A program made the translations under genes and the position numbers. Below, one piece after another: positions 31,870 through 33,544 of a DNA stretch of 33,544 nucleotides. The stretch comes from JAJTHC01 sp044358835 (lineage in GTDB: Bacteria; Cyanobacteriota; Vampirovibrionia; Vampirovibrionales; JAJTHC01). The stretch lies in contig JBIKNF010000014.1 in assembly GCA_044358835.1 (NCBI GenBank), positions 1-33,544 on the forward strand, written 5' to 3'. The number at the start of each line of letters is the position of its first letter. The first letter of the stretch is position 1. The notes beneath the pieces are model-generated. The model ran no database searches, was not told where the DNA came from, and saw only the letters and a list, made by a program, of their open reading frames with translations.

Positions 31870-32697
31870 TTACGCATTGACCATGGTAAAATCAGGATAC
31901 TTCGCCAGCACCTGACGCATTTCTATAAGTTGATCCATCATCGGCTCCACCCATTCCACAGGGATTTGATTCGGCCCATCGGAAAGCGCTTCTTTGGGGT
32001 TAGGGTGCGTTTCAAAAAACAAGCCTTCCACCCCAGCCGCCACAGCGGATCGTGCCAAAACAGGCGCAAACTCACGATTCCCGCCTGTTTTACCGTTTAG
32101 CCCGCCGGGTTGTTGGACGCTATGCGTGGCATCAAAAATGGTGCGAAGCCCCAGGCTTTTGACGATCGGGAAGCATCGCATATCGACGACCAAGTTGTTG
32201 TAGCCAAAGGTGGTGCCACGCTCACAAATAAAGACGTCTTGGTTGCCTGTGGCAAAAACTTTTTCGGCGCAAAACTGTGTTTCCTGAGGCGAAAGAAACT
32301 GCCCCTTTTTAATGTTAATGCGCTTACCCGTTTCCCCAGCCGCCACGAGCAAATCGGTTTGTCGGCACAAAAACGCGGGAATCTGCAAAAAATCGACAAC
32401 TTCTGCTGCCAATAGGGCTTGTTCAGGGCTGTGAACATCGGTGCAAATGCGCACGCCGACTTCGTCTTTAATGGCTTTTAGAATGTCTAAGCCTTCACGC
32501 ACGCCGTAGCCTCTAAAGGAACTGTTAGAGGTACGATTGGCTTTGTCATAAGAACTTTTAAAGTAAAAATCAACATCCGTGCCGTAGCTGGCCATAATTT
32601 CTTTCAAGCGTTTGGCAACACCGAAGTTCATTTTGCCGTTTTCGCCTTCTAAAATGCAAGGGCCCGCAATCACGGTAAAGGGTTTAGGGGAACTCAT
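31870..32697 (-). CDS. kdsA: 3-deoxy-8-phosphooctulonate synthase, metal-dependent type
   Basis: KdsA condenses phosphoenolpyruvate with arabinose 5-phosphate to Kdo-8-phosphate for the lipopolysaccharide inner core. The 275-residue sequence shows VIAGPCILE, FKSSYDKANRTS, TDVHSPEQ, INIKKGQFLSP and FDATHSVQQPGG, all typical. Four metal ligands of the Aquifex-type enzyme are present: C14, H192, E229 and D240; E. coli KdsA has Asn in place of the Cys, so this is probably the metal-dependent class. AAGGA lies 9 bases before the ATG. Together with the heptose nucleotidyltransferase it indicates a Kdo-heptose lipopolysaccharide. It is divergent from the RelA/SpoT gene. Confidence 0.95.
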   Translation of the reverse strand: MSSPKPFTVIAGPCILEGENGKMNFGVAKRLKEIMASYGTDVDFYFKSSYDKANRTSNSSFRGYGVREGLDILKAIKDEVGVRICTDVHSPEQALLAAEVVDFLQIPAFLCRQTDLLVAAGETGKRINIKKGQFLSPQETQFCAEKVFATGNQDVFICERGTTFGYNNLVVDMRCFPIVKSLGLRTIFDATHSVQQPGGLNGKTGGNREFAPVLARSAVAAGVEGLFFETHPNPKEALSDGPNQIPVEWVEPMMDQLIEMRQVLAKYPDFTMVNA

Positions 32698-32735
32698 AGG
32701 GGATTGTCCTTCTCAGGTGTTTGAATCACAGGGCT

Positions 32736-32764
32736 AGTGTAGCCTAAAAACAGTTGTTCTACAA
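32736..32764 (-). promoter_or_regulatory. candidate kdsA promoter
   Basis: On the minus strand TTGTAG (32759-32764), 17 bases, TACACT (32736-32741). Confidence 0.4.
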
Positions 32765-32788
32765 CCACAAAAGTTCAAGAAGGCGCTA

Positions 32789-32817
32789 TTCCCACAACGC
32801 GAAAAATACGCTATACT
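32789..32817 (+). promoter_or_regulatory. promoter of the RelA/SpoT gene
   Basis: TTCCCA (32789-32794), 17 bases, TATACT (32812-32817), about 50 bases before the ATG. The -10 context CGCTATACTA also occurs upstream of the R3H ATPase gene. Confidence 0.5.
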
Positions 32818-32867
32818 AGCAGGGGTGCCTCTCGCATCCCTTTACTGTGTAATGAAAGCCCCTCTGA

Positions 32868-33544
32868 ATGACAGATTCCCTCCCCACCCCACAAGACGAT
32901 CGCCTTATTGAAGAAGTGCTTATGGAAGAATTGCGCCATAAGCTGGTGGTTCATGGGGCAAAACCGGATGACTTGGCATTGGTGCAACGCACCTTTGACT
33001 ACGCTCGGCACTACCACGAAGGGCAAAAACGTAAAGACGGCACCAATTACATTATGCACCCCGTGAGCGTCGCCCTGATTTTGGCGGATATGTGGGTGGA
33101 TGTGCCTACCCTGCAGGCCGCCTTGATGCACGATGTGCTAGAAGACACCACCGCCACCGCAGAAGACATGGAAAAGAACTTTGGGGCGGAAGTCACCAAA
33201 ATTGTGCAAGGTGTCACCAAACTTGGTAAATATAAATACCAATTTAATACTAAAGAAGAAGAGCAAGCGGAAAATTTTCGGAACATGTTCTTGGCGATGG
33301 CGGAAGATATTCGCGTCTTGACGCTAAAATTGGCGGACAGGCTCCACAATATGCGGACGCTTGAGCATATGCTACCCCATAAACAAGAAAAAATCGCCAA
33401 TGAAACGCTTGAAGTCTTTGCCCCGCTCGCCAACCGCATCGGGATGGGGAACTTTAAGGCGGAATTGGAAGATTTGTCGCTAAGCTTTTTGGATCCTGAA
33501 CAGTTTCACGAAATCAAAGGGCAACTCGCCGATTCGCAAGAAGA
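32868..33544 (+). CDS. relA: RelA/SpoT-type (p)ppGpp synthetase/hydrolase, 5' part only
   Basis: The first 225 residues of a bifunctional stringent-response enzyme run off the window end, so no stop is seen. The start ATG 32868 follows directly on an in-frame TGA (32865-32867), so it cannot begin further upstream. The HD hydrolase domain is intact: HEGQKRKDGTNYIMHP (H64), ALMHDVLEDT (H88, D89, E92, D93) and LKLADRLHNMRTL. The following FAPLANRIGMGNFKAELEDLSLSFL is the usual link toward the synthetase domain. The intact HD motif argues for ppGpp hydrolase activity; the synthetase, TGS and ACT parts are outside the window. Confidence 0.93.
   Translation, partial: MTDSLPTPQDDRLIEEVLMEELRHKLVVHGAKPDDLALVQRTFDYARHYHEGQKRKDGTNYIMHPVSVALILADMWVDVPTLQAALMHDVLEDTTATAEDMEKNFGAEVTKIVQGVTKLGKYKYQFNTKEEEQAENFRNMFLAMAEDIRVLTLKLADRLHNMRTLEHMLPHKQEKIANETLEVFAPLANRIGMGNFKAELEDLSLSFLDPEQFHEIKGQLADSQE

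Overview
The window reads as ordinary chromosome of a Gram-negative bacterium with outer-membrane lipopolysaccharide (kdsA and an ADP-heptose nucleotidyltransferase, murein hydrolases with LytM domains). My best guess is a non-photosynthetic relative of Cyanobacteria (Vampirovibrionia/Melainabacteria type). The main support is a Ycf45-like AAA+ ATPase with a C-terminal R3H domain, together with a lone AddB-like nuclease and EF-hand proteins. This lineage call is inference from remembered families, not a search. About 28 protein genes, one tRNA and the RNase P RNA are recognisable. There is no prophage, CRISPR array, transposase or obvious genomic island.

Layout. 1-1.5 kb: an unknown gene with a 12-C tract just after its start, convergent with a XerC/D recombinase. 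1.5-3.9 kb: an envelope operon (PrsA/SurA-like lipoprotein, heptose nucleotidyltransferase, LTXXQ/Spy-like periplasmic protein) behind a good sigma-70 promoter. 4-6.6 kb: an orphan NarL-type regulator, divergent from bioD and an overlapping radical SAM gene. 6.6-8.9 kb: tRNA-Asp, NrnA-like DHH phosphoesterase, matrixin-like metalloprotease. 8.9-12.9 kb: a 967-residue helical protein of unknown function and a small protein with a degenerate EF-hand. 12.9-14.7 kb: a perfect 24-bp hairpin, a putative small RNA on the minus strand, pyrB and rnpB. 14.7-18.1 kb: the R3H ATPase, an EF-hand protein and folK, all on the minus strand. 18.2-27 kb: Leu-type amino acid dehydrogenase, EnvC-like murein hydrolase activator, ABC-F ATPase, mazG, and a 1060-residue PD-(D/E)XK nuclease. 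27-30.6 kb: SDR and trxB (minus), deoC and a thiamine-binding MTH1187-type protein (plus), and a second LytM peptidase (minus). 30.6-31.9 kb: a gene-poor stretch of about 1.25 kb filled with nested inverted repeats. 31.9-33.5 kb: kdsA and the 5' part of a RelA/SpoT gene, divergent, which runs off the window.

Most genes are housekeeping: envelope assembly, nucleotide metabolism and sanitation (pyrB, deoC, mazG, nrnA, relA/spoT), cofactors (bioD, folK, trxB) and RNA processing (rnpB). The unusual material lies between genes: a foldback repeat element near 31 kb whose hairpins seem to have changed on both sides of the stem, related G/C-rich repeats next to pyrB (one supplies the pyrB stop codon), an orphan promoter-terminator pair on the minus strand near 13 kb, and a 27-bp sequence found twice 23 kb apart. 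I did no database search, folding calculation or GC computation.
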